Assembly (NCBI RefSeq): GCF_000971055.1
Contig: NZ_LARW01000164.1
Location: forward strand, 1 to 52,772
Direction: 5' to 3'
From: Sphingomonas sp. SRS2
GTDB lineage: Bacteria > Pseudomonadota > Alphaproteobacteria > Sphingomonadales > Sphingomonadaceae
Length of the DNA: 52,772 nucleotides
The translations under genes and the position numbers were made by a program. Of the stretch, positions 8,532 through 17,988 are shown in pieces. Positions within the stretch are counted from its first letter, which is position 1; each line of letters starts with the position of its first letter. The notes beneath the pieces are model-generated. The model made no database searches, was not told where the DNA came from, and saw only the letters and a list, made by a program, of their open reading frames with translations.

Positions 8532-8558
8532 CGTAAACTCCCAGGGGCGGCCGGTCCG

Positions 8559-11500
8559 CTATTCCGCCGCCAGCAACTGTTCCGCCCCGCCAAGATCGAC
8601 CGAAACCAGCCGGCTCACCCCGCGCTCGACCATCGTCACGCCGAACAGGCGGTGCATCCGGCTCATCGTCACGGCGTTGTGGGTGACGATCAGGTAGCGG
8701 GTATCCGTCTCGTTGGTCATCGCGATCAGCAGGTCGCAGAAACGCTCGATATTTGCGTCGTCGAGCGGCGCATCGACCTCGTCGAGAACGCAGATCGGTG
8801 CGGGGTTGGTGAGGAACAGCGCAAAGATCAGCGCGACCGCGGTCAGCGCCTGCTCGCCACCCGACAACAGGGTGAGCGACGACAGGTTCTTACCCGGCGG
8901 CTGCGCCATGATCTCCAGACCGGCTTCGAGCGGATCGTCACTGTCGATCAGCGCCAGATGCGCCTCGCCACCGGCGAACAACGTGGTGAACAGGCGGCGG
9001 AAATGCCCGTCCACCGCCTGGAACGCCGCCAACAACCGCGCCCGCCCCTCACGGTTGAGGTTGCCGATCGAGCCACGCAGCCGGTTGATCGCCTGATAAA
9101 GCTCGTCGCGCTCCGTGACGCTCGCACCATGCTGCGCCTCGATCTCGGCGAGTTCGGTTTCGGCGACGAGATTGACCGGGCCCAGCCGCTCGCGGTCGGC
9201 GGTCAGCCGGTCGAGCCGCGCCGACTCGCTTCCGCCATCTCCGACATCAGAGCTGTCGAAGCCGATCTTCCCGGGCAGCACCGGCGCGGGACATTCGAAG
9301 CGTTCCCCGGAGATGCGCCCCATCTCGACCCGGCGAAGTTCCTGATTCTCCAGCCGGGCCTGCGCGCGCGCCCGCGCCTCGCGCGCAGCGGCCAGCGCTT
9401 CGCCGCCCTGCGCCACATCACTCTCGATCTGGCGAAGTTCATTCTCGGCGATCCGCTCCGCCTCGCGCGCGGCTTCGGCGGCCTGATCGGCGGCACGGGC
9501 ATCCGCGCCGACCGTTTCGATCAGCGCCTGCAATTCCTCGGGCCGCCCTTCGAGCGCCCTCGTCTCGGTCTCGATCGCGGCGGCGCGGGCATCCATCTCG
9601 GTGATACGGTTGGCGGCGTCGCCGGCGCGCGCTCGCCAGCTTTTCGCCTCGCCGCGCGCCGCCTGCTGCCGCTGCGCATCCGCCGAAGCGGCCTGCGCCA
9701 GCGTCATCGCCTGCCCGCGCGCCTCGAACAGCCGGGCACGAACCATCTCGCTCGCCGCGCGTAGCCGTTCCATCTCGCTGCGGGTCGCCTCGCCATCGGG
9801 CAGCGCCATCATAACCGCCATCTGGGTCTGGACCAGTTCGCCCGCTTCGTCCGCCTCGGCCTTGCCGCGCTGGGCCCTTTCGGCCATCGCGCCGCGCTGC
9901 CCGGCCAGCCGCTCGATGGCGGTGGTCGCCTGGTCTTCGTCACGGATCGCTCCGCGCTGGGCGATTTCGGCGCGGCCGAGTTCGGCGCGCGCCGCGTCGA
10001 TCGCGTTCTTTGCCGCCTGCACCGCGCCGTTGGCCTCACCCAGCGCTACCTGCGCGGACTCGAGTTCGGCGCGTGCGCCCGGCAGGACGGCGTCAAGTTC
10101 GGCGAGCCTGTTCGCGCGCACCAGCCGCTCAGCCGCCGCCGCACCGACGTCGTCCGCGACAAAGCCATCCCAGCGCCGCATCCGTCCATCGCGCGTCACC
10201 AAGCGTTGGCCGACGTCGAGCACGATCGACCCATCATCGCCATCGGCAACCGCAACCTGCGCAAGCCGACGCGTCAGTTCGGCGGGCGCGGTGACATGGT
10301 CAGCGAGCCGCTCAGTTCCACCGGGCAGCCTCGGGTCGTCGCCTGCCGCCGCGCCCGTCCAGCGCAGTGGCCCGTCGCCCCCCACCGCCGCATCGAGATC
10401 ATCGCCCAGCGCCGCCGCCAGCGCGCGCTCATAGCCGGGCGCGGCCTTAATCCGGTCGATGGCGCGATTGCCTTCTCCCGCCCCGCCTGCTGCTTTTTCC
10501 AGCGAGCGCGCCTCGGATTCGAGTGCGGCAAGCGCCGCCCGCGCCGCGCCACTTGCGGTTTCAGCCTCATCGCGACGGACAGCGGCAGCGGCGCGTGCTT
10601 CCTCGGCCCGACCGATCGTCTCCATCGCCTCTGAAATGCTGCGTTCGGCGAGTTCCCTCGCGGCGATCGCACCGTACCGGCGAGCAATCAGCGGAGCCTC
10701 ATCGCCAAGCCCTTCCAATTCGCGCGCTATCCGCTGCGCCTCGGCCTGCGCGCGGTCGAGCCGCTGCCGCGCCGCGCTGACATTCGCCTGCGCGACCCGC
10801 ATGTCGGCCTGTTCGGCGGACCAGGCGGCTTGCGCCTTGGCGACCGCCAGTTCGGCCTCGCGCGCCTCGGTCTCGGCATCGCGGACCTGCGAATCGATCG
10901 CCGACTGGCGGACCGTGGCTTCTTCGATCCGGCGGCTCAGCTCCTTCTCTTCTTCGGCGAGCGCGTTGAGCGCCGCCGATGCGTCGATCGCCAGCCGGTC
11001 TTCGCGCGCCCTGTCGCGGCTCAGCGTGTCGCGCGACTGGGCTATATCGGCGATCCGGCGGCGAACGGTCTCCAACTCACCGGTCAGCGTCGTGAGCCGA
11101 TGCGCAAGGCCGGTCGATCGCTCACGCGAGGTCTGCGCGGCGACGCGCGCATCACCCACCTTCCGCGCCGCATCGGCCTGGCGCGCGGTCGCTGCCTTCT
11201 GCGCATCGGCGGCGATGGCGACCAGCGCCTCGGCCTGCGCCGCTTCCTTTTTCGCAACGTCGGCGGCCTCCGCGGCATCGCGCCAGCGCGAGAAAATGAG
11301 CCGCGCCTCCGCGACGCGGATCTGATCGGTCAGGGCCTTGTAGCGTTCGGCGGCCCGCGCCTGCCGCCGCAGCGATCCGGTGCGCGCTTCCATATCGGCG
11401 ATCAGGTCGTCGAGCCGGGCGAGATTGGTCTCGGTCGCGCGAAGCTTCTGCTCGGCATCCTTGCGGCGGACGTGGAGGCCGGCGATCCCGGCCGCCTCCT

Positions 11501-11981
11501 CAAGCATCTGCCGGCGCTCGACCGGTTTCGCGGCGATCACAGCGGCGATCCGCCCCTGGCTGACGAGTGCAGGTGAGTGCGCGCCGGTCGCCGCATCGGC
11601 GAACAGCAGGCCAACATCCTTCTGCCGCACGTCGCGGCCGTTCATACGATAAGCAGAGCCCGCACCGCGCTCGATCCGGCGGGTGACTTCGACCTCCCGG
11701 TCGTCGTCATCCTCGGCCTCGGGCCGCTCCGTGAAGAGGGTTACTTCGGCGAAGTCGCGCGCCGGACGCGTCACCGTACCGGCGAAGATCACGTCTTCCA
11801 TGCCGCCGCCGCGCATCGACTTGGCGCTGGACTCGCCCATCACCCAGCGGATCGCTTCGAGCAGGTTGGACTTGCCGCAGCCATTGGGACCGACAATGCC
11901 GGTCAGCCCGCGCTCGATCAGCAGCTCGGTCGGCTCGACGAAGCTCTTGAATCCCGAGAGGCGAAGCTTGCGGAAGCGCAT
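8559..11981 (-). CDS. smc: Chromosome segregation protein SMC
   Basis: An 1140-residue SMC ATPase of normal length. The N-terminal head has FRKLRLSGFKSF and Walker A GPNGCGKSN (residues 31-39). A long Ala/Glu/Arg-rich coiled coil follows, broken at about 500-620 by the hinge (ALAAALGDDLDAAVGGDG region). The C-terminal head carries the ABC signature LLSGGEQALTAVAL and Walker B ICVLDEVDAPLDD. SMC, with ScpA and ScpB (not in this window), compacts and separates chromosomes. The antisense frames are open over long stretches because of GC-rich coiled-coil codons and should be ignored. The DsbA-like gene lies upstream on the same strand with a short gap. Confidence 0.97.
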   Translation of the reverse strand: MRFRKLRLSGFKSFVEPTELLIERGLTGIVGPNGCGKSNLLEAIRWVMGESSAKSMRGGGMEDVIFAGTVTRPARDFAEVTLFTERPEAEDDDDREVEVTRRIERGAGSAYRMNGRDVRQKDVGLLFADAATGAHSPALVSQGRIAAVIAAKPVERRQMLEEAAGIAGLHVRRKDAEQKLRATETNLARLDDLIADMEARTGSLRRQARAAERYKALTDQIRVAEARLIFSRWRDAAEAADVAKKEAAQAEALVAIAADAQKAATARQADAARKVGDARVAAQTSRERSTGLAHRLTTLTGELETVRRRIADIAQSRDTLSRDRAREDRLAIDASAALNALAEEEKELSRRIEEATVRQSAIDSQVRDAETEAREAELAVAKAQAAWSAEQADMRVAQANVSAARQRLDRAQAEAQRIARELEGLGDEAPLIARRYGAIAARELAERSISEAMETIGRAEEARAAAAVRRDEAETASGAARAALAALESEARSLEKAAGGAGEGNRAIDRIKAAPGYERALAAALGDDLDAAVGGDGPLRWTGAAAGDDPRLPGGTERLADHVTAPAELTRRLAQVAVADGDDGSIVLDVGQRLVTRDGRMRRWDGFVADDVGAAAAERLVRANRLAELDAVLPGARAELESAQVALGEANGAVQAAKNAIDAARAELGRAEIAQRGAIRDEDQATTAIERLAGQRGAMAERAQRGKAEADEAGELVQTQMAVMMALPDGEATRSEMERLRAASEMVRARLFEARGQAMTLAQAASADAQRQQAARGEAKSWRARAGDAANRITEMDARAAAIETETRALEGRPEELQALIETVGADARAADQAAEAAREAERIAENELRQIESDVAQGGEALAAAREARARAQARLENQELRRVEMGRISGERFECPAPVLPGKIGFDSSDVGDGGSESARLDRLTADRERLGPVNLVAETELAEIEAQHGASVTERDELYQAINRLRGSIGNLNREGRARLLAAFQAVDGHFRRLFTTLFAGGEAHLALIDSDDPLEAGLEIMAQPPGKNLSSLTLLSGGEQALTAVALIFALFLTNPAPICVLDEVDAPLDDANIERFCDLLIAMTNETDTRYLIVTHNAVTMSRMHRLFGVTMVERGVSRLVSVDLGGAEQLLAAE

Positions 11982-12025
11982 GGCCGGCTCAGTAAGCTCC
12001 CGCCGATGCGCCTCCGCACGTCATA

Positions 12026-12772
12026 TCAGCGGACCTTTTCGCGTAGCTTGGTTTCCAGGCCCGGCCAATCATAGACGCCTTCCTGCTTCTCCCCGTTGAT
12101 CAGGAAGTTGGGAGTGCCGTCGATCTTGTCGGTATTGGCGCCATGGTCGCGGATCTTGAGCAGCTGATCGAGCGCCCCCTTATCCGACAAACAGGCCTTG
12201 ATCCGCTCTCCCGGAACGCCATGCGCCTTGAAGAAATCCTCCAGCCCCGACAGCGTCACCAGCTGAATGAACTGCTCGTGCTGCGGCAGGGCCCCCAGCG
12301 ACTGAAGCGTCTTCTCGTCGACCGAATTGAACTTGCCGACCCAGTCGCCCTGCGTGGCGAACAGCTGCTCGACGAAGGGGAAGAAGGTTTCCGGCCCCTG
12401 ACAGCGGGCGACCAGCGACGCCGCGACGTCGAGCGGATTGAGCACGAACGTGCGGTATTCCCAGCTGACCTTGCCGGTCTTTACATATTGCTCCTTGAGC
12501 ACCGGCGCGCCCGCCTTGGTGAAATCGCGGCAATGCGGGCAGGTCATCGAAGCATATTCGACTAGCTTGTACGGCGCGTCGGGGTTGCCCATACGGAAGC
12601 CGCCTTCGGGCGTTTTGGTGACGGTCAGGCTCCAGTCCTGTCCGCTATAGGGAGCCCCGGGCAGCGCGGTGGCCGTATTGCCTCCGACATTGGTGCTGTC
12701 CGCGTCCTTCTTACCGCAGCCCGAAAGTAGCAGGGCTGCACCGATCGCCGCGACGGCAAGCGTCTTCTTCAT
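12026..12772 (-). CDS. DsbA-family thiol oxidoreductase, lipoprotein
   Basis: About 248 residues from MKKTLAVAAIG. A lipobox LLLSGC places the lipidated cysteine at residue 19, so the protein is probably anchored on the periplasmic side. The thioredoxin-like fold has the active site C78-P-H-C81 (TCPHCRDF), as in DsbA, and the cis-proline loop GTPNFLING. It probably oxidises or isomerises disulfides in exported proteins. The ATG at 12772 gives a good signal peptide. A frame start at 12796, or a GTG at 12775 with better spacing to GGAGA, are alternatives. A second DsbA-like gene lies just upstream, so the two probably arose by duplication. Confidence 0.9.
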   Translation of the reverse strand: MKKTLAVAAIGAALLLSGCGKKDADSTNVGGNTATALPGAPYSGQDWSLTVTKTPEGGFRMGNPDAPYKLVEYASMTCPHCRDFTKAGAPVLKEQYVKTGKVSWEYRTFVLNPLDVAASLVARCQGPETFFPFVEQLFATQGDWVGKFNSVDEKTLQSLGALPQHEQFIQLVTLSGLEDFFKAHGVPGERIKACLSDKGALDQLLKIRDHGANTDKIDGTPNFLINGEKQEGVYDWPGLETKLREKVR

Positions 12773-12796
12773 CACCAAGATATCTCCAAGCAGCAT

Positions 12797-12989
12797 GTAT
12801 GGCTGTCGGAGACAGTGATAACCGTGGCGGCGACAGGCGCAAGGGGGCTGGCCGCCATTCCGCGGCCGCCCGGATCAGGATAGCGGCTTGCCATCCTTTT
12901 TCACGATAACGCCGCCATCATGAAGTCCTCTCCTGCTGCGCGATACGGTCAGATGGCGGGAGCGTGATCGATCCCGCCGCCCGTCGAGG
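12797..12989. other. Gap between the two DsbA-like genes
   Basis: About 190 bases with no protein-coding signal. An imperfect hairpin followed by T5 (GGATAGC..GCCATCCTTTTT, about 12879-12902) points along the plus strand, where no gene ends, so it is not called a terminator. A promoter for the lipoprotein gene could lie here, but no clear motif was identified. Confidence 0.4.
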
Positions 12990-13706
12990 TTAGCGAAGCG
13001 CCGCCTTGATCAGCGGCTCGAGATCTGCCCAATCGTGGACTCCCTCCTGCCGCTTGCCGTTGATGACGATCAGCGGCGTTCCAGGGATTTGATCGCGTTG
13101 CCAGCTATTGCCGGCCATCTGCGTCAGCTGTTCCTTTGCCTTGGCGTCCGCCAGGCACGCGGCATAGGCCTTGGCGGGCATGCCGCGCTTCGAGAAAAAA
13201 GCATCGAAGCCCGCCGCCTTTGCCGCCGCCGCGATCTTCTGGTCAGGCGACATCGCGTCGAATCCGGCGATGTTCTTGACGCTCGAGCCCTTGGCCATCC
13301 AGTCGGCCTGGCCCGCGAACAGCGCCTCGATCGAACCGAGATACTGCGCCGGCGGCTCGCATCGCAGCAGCAGCGACGCCGCGAAATCATAGCCGTCGCG
13401 AACCGCATGGCGCACTTCGAGGCTGGCCACGCCCGTGGCGATATAATCGCGCTTGAGCGGCGCGAGCGCCGAGGCCGACAGATCGGCGCAGTGCGAGCAT
13501 GTCAGCGACAGATATTCGACCAGCTTCACCTTGGCAGCCGGATTGCCGATCACGATGGCGCCCTCCGCCGTGCGATTGGCGGTGGCCAGCCAGTTGGCCT
13601 TCGCGGGAACGGACTTCGCGGGAGCTTTGCCGGGAGCGGCGGTGGCCGCCGCCAGCGGCGTGGCGAGGGCGATCAAAAGCAGCGCCCGTGCGATCGACGG
13701 TTTCAC
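12990..13706 (-). CDS. DsbA-family periplasmic thiol oxidoreductase
   Basis: A 238-residue protein with a cleavable signal peptide (about residues 1-24, ALLLIALATPLAAATAA). Thioredoxin-like active site C70-S-H-C73 (LTCSHCADL) and cis-Pro loop GTPLIVINGKRQEG. It is clearly paralogous to the neighbouring DsbA-like lipoprotein: both share VEY-x-C-x-H-C, the GVxDW C-terminus and spacing. It differs in having a soluble export signal and a CSHC instead of CPHC active site, which would shift the redox potential. Its start overlaps the dciA stop (ATGA at 13703-13706), so it is co-transcribed with that gene. Confidence 0.9.
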   Translation of the reverse strand: MKPSIARALLLIALATPLAAATAAPGKAPAKSVPAKANWLATANRTAEGAIVIGNPAAKVKLVEYLSLTCSHCADLSASALAPLKRDYIATGVASLEVRHAVRDGYDFAASLLLRCEPPAQYLGSIEALFAGQADWMAKGSSVKNIAGFDAMSPDQKIAAAAKAAGFDAFFSKRGMPAKAYAACLADAKAKEQLTQMAGNSWQRDQIPGTPLIVINGKRQEGVHDWADLEPLIKAALR

Positions 13707-14287
13707 CGGTCACTCTCTCCGGAAGCGATGATGGGTGCGCCGCTGGTGGCGGCGAGCGCCCCCGCGAGCGAGGCGAGGCAGGCGCGGAGTTCGGGATCGC
13801 CGACGGTGCGCAGGCTCTCACCCAGGTCGATTGGCGCCGCCTTGAGCGACGGCGGCGCGGCGCGGGGCGCAACGGGAGCCTGTGCGGCGCAGATGCCCTG
13901 GCGAATCAATATGCGCGCGACCGCCGAATAGCCGAAGAAGCGGTTGACCCGTTCGATGATGGTTGGCGCAACATGCTGGAGCATCGTGCCATGCGCGCCT
14001 TCGACGAGCAGGGTCAGCACGCCATCGGCGCGGCGGCCCTGCGGAAAGCGGATCGATTCGGGCACCGACAGCTTCGCATAGCGTTCGCCGACGATTTCGG
14101 ACCAGCGGCTGACAACCGAACTCTGCACGAAACCGAAGCGGCGAAAGGCGGCACGGCCGACATCGGGCAGCATATCGGCGACCGAACGCGCGCTCCCGCC
14201 GCGCGGGCGCGGTTCGGGAGCAGCCTTCGCAGGCTTCACCGATGCCGATTTCTTTGTCTTGCCCGCTTCGCTCATCCTGGCCTTCAT
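13703..14287 (-). CDS. DciA/DUF721 family protein
   Basis: A 194-residue basic protein. After a Lys/Pro-rich tail the DUF721 core begins (SVADMLPDVGRAAFRRFGF, VSRWSEIVGERYAKLSVPE, LTLLVEGAHGTMLQHVAPTI). DciA proteins of this type load or operate the replicative helicase DnaB in bacteria without DnaC. The assignment to helicase loading is family knowledge, not visible here. A second ATG at 14275 is an alternative start. Only 14 bases separate it from the divergent mutY start. Confidence 0.85.
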   Translation of the reverse strand: MKARMSEAGKTKKSASVKPAKAAPEPRPRGGSARSVADMLPDVGRAAFRRFGFVQSSVVSRWSEIVGERYAKLSVPESIRFPQGRRADGVLTLLVEGAHGTMLQHVAPTIIERVNRFFGYSAVARILIRQGICAAQAPVAPRAAPPSLKAAPIDLGESLRTVGDPELRACLASLAGALAATSGAPIIASGESDR

Positions 14288-14301
14288 GCCATAGGCGCAC
14301 C

Positions 14302-15360
14302 ATGCGCGTCGATGCCGTAGCTGAAAATTTGCTCGCCTGGTACGACAAGCATCGTCGCCGCCTGCCCTGGCGCACCGAAGCGGGCGCTCCGCCCGCCGAT
14401 CCTTATCGCGTCTGGCTGTCGGAAGTCATGCTTCAGCAGACAACCGTCGCGGCGGTAAAGCCTTATTTCGAGCGTTTCACGAGCCGCTGGCCAACCGTCG
14501 CCGACCTTGCGGCGGCCGACGCCGCCGATGTGATGGCGGCCTGGGCGGGGCTCGGCTATTATGCCCGTGCCCGCAACCTGATCGCCTGTGCCCGGGCGGT
14601 CGTCGGCGACCATGGCGGGCGGTTTCCCGATAACGAAGCGGCGCTCCGCACCCTGCCGGGGATCGGCGATTACAGCGCCGCGGCGGTTGCCGCGATTGCC
14701 TTTGGCCGCCGCGCGGTGGTCGTCGACGCCAATGTCGAACGGGTCGTCAGCCGGCTGTTCGCCTTCGCCGGGCCTTTGCCCCAAGCCCGGCCCGGCCTGC
14801 GCGGGCTGGTCGACAGCATCACGCCGAGCGATCGTGCCGGCGATTTCGCCCAGGCGATGATGGATCTCGGCTCCGGCATCTGCAGCGTCCGATCGCCGCA
14901 ATGCCTGATCTGCCCGCTGAGCGATGGGTGCGCCGCGCGAACGTCCGGAAACCCCGAGGCCTGGCCGGTCAAGGCCCTCAAGCGCGCCAAGCCGCAGCGG
15001 CGCGGCACTGCCTATTGGATCGAGCATGACGGCAGGGTCTGGTTGATTCGCCGTCCCACCAAAGGCCTGCTTGGCGGGATGCGCGCCCTGCCGAGCGGAC
15101 CATGGAGCGACACCGACCCAGGCCTGATCGATGCGCCGGCCCCCGCGGACTGGCGCGACGTGGGCAACGTCGCGCACGTCTTCACCCACTTCGCGCTCGA
15201 CCTGCGCGTGATGACAGCGGCGCTGGGGCATGTGCCGGGCGATGACGGCGAATGGTGGCCGATCGACCGGATCGAGGAAGCTGGCCTCCCCACCCTCTTC
15301 GCACGCGCCGCCACCCGCGCTATCGCCAGCCGGGACTCGATAGGGAGAGATGATGGCTGA
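14302..15360 (+). CDS. mutY: A/G-specific adenine glycosylase MutY
   Basis: A 352-residue DNA repair enzyme that removes adenine opposite 8-oxoguanine. The catalytic Glu41 lies in LSEVMLQQT, the helix-hairpin-helix at LPGIGDYSAAA (118-128), and the catalytic Asp142 in VVVDANVERV. The 4Fe-4S cysteines C194, C201, C204 and C210 have the classic CX6CX2CX5C spacing. A C-terminal Nudix-like domain reads the 8-oxoG. The ATG at 14302 begins the family's N-terminus; the earlier in-frame ATG at 14242 lies inside dciA. The 3' end overlaps nudC. Confidence 0.97.
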   Translation: MRVDAVAENLLAWYDKHRRRLPWRTEAGAPPADPYRVWLSEVMLQQTTVAAVKPYFERFTSRWPTVADLAAADAADVMAAWAGLGYYARARNLIACARAVVGDHGGRFPDNEAALRTLPGIGDYSAAAVAAIAFGRRAVVVDANVERVVSRLFAFAGPLPQARPGLRGLVDSITPSDRAGDFAQAMMDLGSGICSVRSPQCLICPLSDGCAARTSGNPEAWPVKALKRAKPQRRGTAYWIEHDGRVWLIRRPTKGLLGGMRALPSGPWSDTDPGLIDAPAPADWRDVGNVAHVFTHFALDLRVMTAALGHVPGDDGEWWPIDRIEEAGLPTLFARAATRAIASRDSIGRDDG

Positions 15361-16285
15361 CTTCCCCGCCCCCGGTTTCACCGGTTCGCCGCTCGTTCGG
15401 ATCGACATCGAACGCGGCAATCGCGGCTATTTCGACCAGCAGGTTGCGAGCCTTTCGGCCCGGCTGCTCCGGCTCGACGGGCTGACACCCCAAGTGACCG
15501 ATGATGGGCGCCTGAGCTGGGGCTCCCTGGCGGAGGCAGACCCGCAGGCGGAACTCGCGTTGCTCGGCCTGATCGATGGTAAGCCACGCTTCGTGTCGCT
15601 GGCGCGGGTCGACGAGGACCCTGCCCAGCGAACCACGGCGATGAACACCGCGCTGACGATGCTCGAGCCCGAAGAAGCTGCGACCTATGCGGCGGCGCGC
15701 TGTCTCGTCGACTGGCATAGTCGCCATGGCTTCTGCGCGCGCTGCGGCCGGGAAAGCCGCGTCTTCCGTTCGGGCTGGGCGCGACTCTGCGACCGCGACC
15801 AGGGCGGCTGCGGAATCGAACATTTCCCGCGCACCGATCCTGTGGTGATCATGCTGGCCGAATTCGAGGATCGCGTGCTCGTCGGCCGCCAGCATCGCTG
15901 GCCGCAGGGCCGCTATTCCGCGCTGGCGGGTTTCGTCGAGGTCGGCGAATCGATCGAAGAGGCTGTCGCGCGTGAATTGCACGAGGAAGCCGGCATCGTC
16001 GTCCGCGACGTCCGCTATGTCGCCAGCCAGCCCTGGCCCTTCCCGTCGCAGCTAATGATCGCCTGCATCGCCCGGGCGGAAAGCAACTTGATCAACCTCG
16101 ACGCCAACGAGCTGGAACATGCCCAATGGGCGAGCCGCGACGATGTCCGCGCCGCTCTTGCCGGGTCGTCCGACGCCCCTTTCCTGGCGCCGCCGCCCTA
16201 TGCCATCGCTCATACGCTGCTGACGGCCTGGCTCGGCGAAGCCGGGAGCGATCAGCCGACGATGCGTTCGCGGCCCTGGGGATAG
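15353..16285 (+). CDS. nudC: NAD(+) diphosphatase NudC
   Basis: A 310-residue Nudix hydrolase. A zinc ribbon (HGFCARCGRESRVF and a later DQGGCG) precedes the Nudix box GFVEVGESIEEAVARELHEE. It is followed by SQPWPFPSQLM, the motif that marks NADH pyrophosphatases. NudC cleaves NAD(H) and removes NAD caps from RNA. AGGGAGAG precedes two adjacent ATGs at 15350 and 15353; the second has better spacing. It overlaps the mutY end by a few bases, so the two are co-transcribed. It converges with pheA. Confidence 0.95.
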   Translation: MADFPAPGFTGSPLVRIDIERGNRGYFDQQVASLSARLLRLDGLTPQVTDDGRLSWGSLAEADPQAELALLGLIDGKPRFVSLARVDEDPAQRTTAMNTALTMLEPEEAATYAAARCLVDWHSRHGFCARCGRESRVFRSGWARLCDRDQGGCGIEHFPRTDPVVIMLAEFEDRVLVGRQHRWPQGRYSALAGFVEVGESIEEAVARELHEEAGIVVRDVRYVASQPWPFPSQLMIACIARAESNLINLDANELEHAQWASRDDVRAALAGSSDAPFLAPPPYAIAHTLLTAWLGEAGSDQPTMRSRPWG

Positions 16286-17151
16286 GTGCCGAGCACCCGG
16301 ACCCATTTGGTGTGGAAGGCCAGTTCCTCCAGCGCGCGGCGGACATGGGGTTCGTCGGGATGGCCCTCTATGTCCGCATAGAATTCGGTCGCCGCGAAGG
16401 TCGCGCCACGCTGGTAGCTTTCGAGCTTGGTCATGTTGACCCCATTGGTCGCGAAGCCGCCCATTGCCTTGTAGAGCGCGGCTGGAATGTTCTTCACCTC
16501 GAAAATGAAGGTCGTCATCACAGGTGCGCTGTCCAGCGGCACATCGCGGCCCTCGCGGGCGAGGACAACGAAGCGTGTGGTGTTGTCCGCCGCATCCTGG
16601 AGGTCGTCCCTGACGATCTTCAGCCCGTAGATGCCAGCCGCGATCGACGGCGCCAGCGCCGCGACGTGCAGGTCGCCGGCTTCGGCCACCGCCGCCGCCG
16701 CACCCGCCGTATCGGGATAGGAGATCGGCGTGATGCCGTTGGCGCGCAGCCAGTGGCGGCACTGGCCTAGCGCCTGCGGATGGCTCATCACCTCGGTGAT
16801 CTGCCCATGGTCCGGCAGCGCCATCATCGTGTGGCGAATATGCATGAAATGCTCGCCGGTGATGACCAGCCCCGACTCGGGGAGCAGAAAATGCATGTCG
16901 GCCACCCGTCCATGCAGGGAATTCTCGATCGGGATCACCGCGCAGTCGGCACGAAAGTCACGCACCGCGTCGAGTGCGTCTTCGAAACTGAAGCACGGCA
17001 GCGGCAGACCATTGGGGAAGGCCTCGATCGCGGCGAGATGGGAATTGGCGCCGGGAGCGCCCTGAAACGCCACGGCGCGGCCCGGATCGGCGGCGCAGGC
17101 GACGGACATTTCGGCGACGAGCGCCTGGGCGGGGGCTGGATAGTTCTGCAT
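16252..17151 (-). CDS. pheA: Prephenate dehydratase
   Basis: A 299-residue monofunctional enzyme (no chorismate mutase domain) converting prephenate to phenylpyruvate in phenylalanine synthesis. The dehydratase domain shows VAFQGAPGANSHLAA, the phosphate-binding PIENSLHGRV, and the catalytic Thr in NTTRFVVL. A C-terminal ACT domain (TTFIFEVKNIPAALYKAMGG) would bind phenylalanine for feedback inhibition. The ATG at 17151 begins a family-like N-terminus; the frame extends upstream to 17349 without similarity. It lies divergent from the cytochrome c gene, an order common in sphingomonads. Its 3' end overlaps that of nudC. Confidence 0.95.
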   Translation of the reverse strand: MQNYPAPAQALVAEMSVACAADPGRAVAFQGAPGANSHLAAIEAFPNGLPLPCFSFEDALDAVRDFRADCAVIPIENSLHGRVADMHFLLPESGLVITGEHFMHIRHTMMALPDHGQITEVMSHPQALGQCRHWLRANGITPISYPDTAGAAAAVAEAGDLHVAALAPSIAAGIYGLKIVRDDLQDAADNTTRFVVLAREGRDVPLDSAPVMTTFIFEVKNIPAALYKAMGGFATNGVNMTKLESYQRGATFAATEFYADIEGHPDEPHVRRALEELAFHTKWVRVLGTYPQGRERIVG

Positions 17152-17299
17152 ATCGCGCAGCCGATTAGGCGGGCCGTACCCGCACCGCAACATATTCCGG
17201 CGTTGGAACGCTTGCGGAGGCCCCGAACCGATTCTAAAGGGGGCGCAATTTTCGGCGTGGGGTGGCATACCCGCGCAATCAAGGAGCTTTGAGGGGCAC

Positions 17300-17920
17300 A
17301 TGGACGATCGCGCTAACACGATTGCCGGCTGGGCGCTGGCGGGCGGCATTGCCGCACTAGGCCTCTCGATCCTCAGCGACGGCTATTTCCATTCTGAACG
17401 CCCGGAAAAGATGGGCTATGTCGTGGAGGGCGTCGAGGAAGAAGGCGATGCTGGCGGCGCTGTTGCCGAAAAGCCGATCGCCTTCTATCTGGCGAGCGCG
17501 GACCCCGCCAAGGGCGCGGACGTGTTCAAGAAGTGCGCCGCCTGCCACAACACCACCAAAGGCGGCCCGAACGCGCTCGGTCCGAATCTGTGGGGCGTGA
17601 TGGGCGAAGCGATTGGCGCGGGTCATGGCGGCTTCCCCTTCTCCGATGCGCTGAAGTCGAAGGGCGGCAGCTGGGACTGGCAGAGCATGTCGGACTGGCT
17701 CAAGAGCCCCAAGGCGTTCGCGCCGGGCACCAAGATGACCTTCGCTGGCCTTTCCAAGCCTGAAGATCGCGCCAACATCATCGCTTATCTCAACCAGCAG
17801 AGCGATGCGCCCAAGCCGATGCCGGCGGTTCCCGCCGAAGCAGCACCGGCCGCCGAAGCAGGTGCTGCCGACAACGCCGCGGCCCCGGCCGAAGGTAATG
17901 AGGCGGCACCCGCGAACTGA
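17300..17920 (+). CDS. Membrane-anchored cytochrome c (CycM-type)
   Basis: A 206-residue protein. An uncleaved N-terminal membrane helix (about residues 9-27) anchors a periplasmic class I cytochrome c domain. Heme is bound at C79-A-A-C-H83, with Met146 (GTKMTFAG) as the likely sixth ligand. The C-terminus (from about 170) is an Ala/Pro-rich tail of low complexity. CycM-type cytochromes pass electrons between the bc1 complex and cytochrome c oxidase. A strong terminator follows 20 bases after the stop. Confidence 0.93.
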   Translation: MDDRANTIAGWALAGGIAALGLSILSDGYFHSERPEKMGYVVEGVEEEGDAGGAVAEKPIAFYLASADPAKGADVFKKCAACHNTTKGGPNALGPNLWGVMGEAIGAGHGGFPFSDALKSKGGSWDWQSMSDWLKSPKAFAPGTKMTFAGLSKPEDRANIIAYLNQQSDAPKPMPAVPAEAAPAAEAGAADNAAAPAEGNEAAPAN

Positions 17921-17941
17921 TCCGCCGCAAAGCCGAACCGA

Positions 17942-17974
17942 AAAAGCCCCGGAGCGTCGCTCCGGGGCTTTTTC
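17942..17974. terminator. Rho-independent terminator after cytochrome c
   Basis: AAAAGCCCCGGAGC, a GTC loop and GCTCCGGGGCTTTTT form a long perfect stem ending in a T-run, flanked by A-run on the other side. It is a clear intrinsic terminator for the cytochrome c gene. Confidence 0.93.
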
Positions 17975-17988
17975 CTTGTCTTCGGGGC

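Noticed and set aside
8652-11576. Several long plus-strand frames antisense to smc
   Set aside because: They come from the repetitive GC-rich coiled-coil codons of smc and show no protein signature.
12879-12902. Hairpin with T5 resembling a terminator
   Set aside because: It points along the plus strand where no gene ends, and the stem has a mismatch.
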